NCBI GenBank assembly: GCA_947572415.1
Contig: CANPBT010000003.1
Location: 1 to 64,000, forward strand
Reading direction: 5' to 3'
Length of the DNA: 64,000 bases
Origin: an uncultured Clostridia bacterium
Lineage (GTDB): Bacteria > Bacillota > Clostridia > Christensenellales > Borkfalkiaceae
In this document: piece by piece, positions 63,260 through 64,000 of the stretch
How the letters are laid out: each line of letters starts with the position of its first letter
Numbering within the stretch: position 1 is the first letter of the stretch
The notes under the pieces: model-generated
The model's input: only the letters and a program-made list of their open reading frames with translations
Told to the model about the DNA's origin: nothing
Databases searched by the model: none
Translations under genes and position numbers: made by a program

Positions 63260-64000
63260 TCAGTAATCGTCGTCATCGTCGTCGAATATCGAGCCGCCGT
63301 ACGAGCCGTAGTCGTCGTACCCGCTACCGAACGAATCGTAGTCGGAGCCGTAATAGTCTCCCTCGTACGGGTCGTCAAACCCGCCGTCGTAGGGGTCGTA
63401 AGCGCTGCCGTAGCTATCCCCGCCGTACGAGCCGTAGTCGCCGCCGTACATATCGCCGCCGTAACCGCCCGAAGGGAAAATGCTCCCCCCGTAGCCGTCG
63501 TCGGCGTAGTCCGCTTCCGCCGCCTTCTTGCCTTTTTTGCCCTTTTTACCTTTCTTGCCTTTTTTCCCGAATTCGTCCTCGACGACGTCGGTATAATATG
63601 TGTAAGTGCCGTTTTTCTGCGCCGCCTTGCAGGCTTTGCGCTCTTTGCGTATTTTCCTCTTGACGGGGAAAGCCCAGAAAATCGAAGCCAGCCACAAAAG
63701 CAAATAACATATGCCGCTTATGAAAGTATACGAGAACATTCCGCCCATTATCGCGGGCATGAGCCTGCCCGTTTCGCCTTCAAGAATTTCGGGTTTTATC
63801 ACGGGCAGAATTTTAGGCGCGAGCATAGGCACGACGAAGAACACGAGGCAAGGCAGAAAGCTGTAAAGCTTTACGTACCACATCATAAAACGTCTGTTCT
63901 TGGCTATCATATGTATGAACGAGAACAGAAACAGTATCAGCCACGGCGCAATAAACGCGATACTGCCGTAGAACACGTATGCGTAATCCCCCGTGCAATC
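63260..64000 (-). CDS. Membrane protein with Gly/Tyr/Asp-rich tail, possibly cut by the window edge
   Basis: At least 238 residues. There are four membrane segments in the first ~115 residues, then a basic stretch with (GKK)n-type repeats, then ~100 residues dominated by Gly, Tyr, Asp and Ser (YGGDMYGGDYGSYGGDS), ending in DDDDDDY. The tail is low complexity and probably disordered. A GTG at 63976 could be the start, but the frame stays open to the window edge (DCTGDYAYVF), so the true start may lie outside. No family recognised. Confidence 0.7.
   Translation of the reverse strand, partial: DCTGDYAYVFYGSIAFIAPWLILFLFSFIHMIAKNRRFMMWYVKLYSFLPCLVFFVVPMLAPKILPVIKPEILEGETGRLMPAIMGGMFSYTFISGICYLLLWLASIFWAFPVKRKIRKERKACKAAQKNGTYTYYTDVVEDEFGKKGKKGKKGKKGKKAAEADYADDGYGGSIFPSGGYGGDMYGGDYGSYGGDSYGSAYDPYDGGFDDPYEGDYYGSDYDSFGSGYDDYGSYGGSIFDDDDDDY

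Overview
The window suggests an uncultured, gut-type member of Clostridia (Bacillota). This is inferred from several things seen together: single-membrane lipoproteins, a Na+-type V-ATPase operon, grpE-dnaK-dnaJ, BspA-type leucine-rich proteins, giant MBG-type surface proteins, GH3 enzymes, and short hairpin repeats of a kind common in gut Clostridia. No ribosomal RNA or housekeeping phylogenetic marker other than DnaK/DnaJ is present, so rank below class is a guess.

Layout. 1-6.7 kb: a PAS/PP2C phosphatase, a membrane protein, a NarL-type two-component pair with a RadC-like gene, an M20 dipeptidase and a papain-like amidase. 6.8-35.7 kb: one long minus-strand gene cluster, the most unusual part of the window. 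In transcription order it encodes (1) a fusion of a degenerate GH3 glycosidase, two membrane segments and a degenerate AAA+ domain; (2) a membrane-anchored McrB-like AAA+ ATPase; (3) a coiled-coil protein with a possible DUF2357-like N-terminus; (4) a second membrane-anchored McrB-like ATPase whose motor domain is almost identical to the first at DNA level over 1,113 bp; (5) and (6) two very large membrane-anchored proteins built of MBG-type beta repeats, one frameshifted; (7) and (8) two membrane proteins; (9) a membrane-anchored leucine-rich-repeat protein; (10) a 1.57k-residue membrane protein with a CvpA-like N-terminus and helical repeats. I read this as one trans-membrane machine: ATPases inside, adhesive or structural stalks outside. 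Its function is unknown.

35.7-38.8 kb: an accessory strip with a truncated HTH-like reading frame and operator-like inverted repeats, an intact tRNA-Arg(ACG), an interrupted tRNA-Arg pseudogene, a DUF1622 protein, an XRE regulator divergent from a lipoprotein with a perfect 16-bp palindrome, and a small leucine-rich protein. 38.8-48.4 kb: a V-type ATPase operon (G/H, I, K, E, C, F, A, B, D) followed by a cytidylate-kinase-like gene; the K subunit has the Na+-binding residues. Three copies of a ~110-bp hairpin repeat sit between its genes. 48.5-52.6 kb: a MATE exporter and a polar amino-acid ABC importer whose binding protein looks circularly permuted.

52.6-64 kb: a holin-like small protein, a DUF3737 protein, a dense cluster of DnaA boxes (candidate replication origin or DnaA-titration site), dnaJ/dnaK/grpE, a lipoprotein, a GtrA-like protein, an intact GH3 enzyme, a CPBP protease with a near-leaderless promoter, and a membrane protein with a Gly/Tyr/Asp tail that may run off the window edge.
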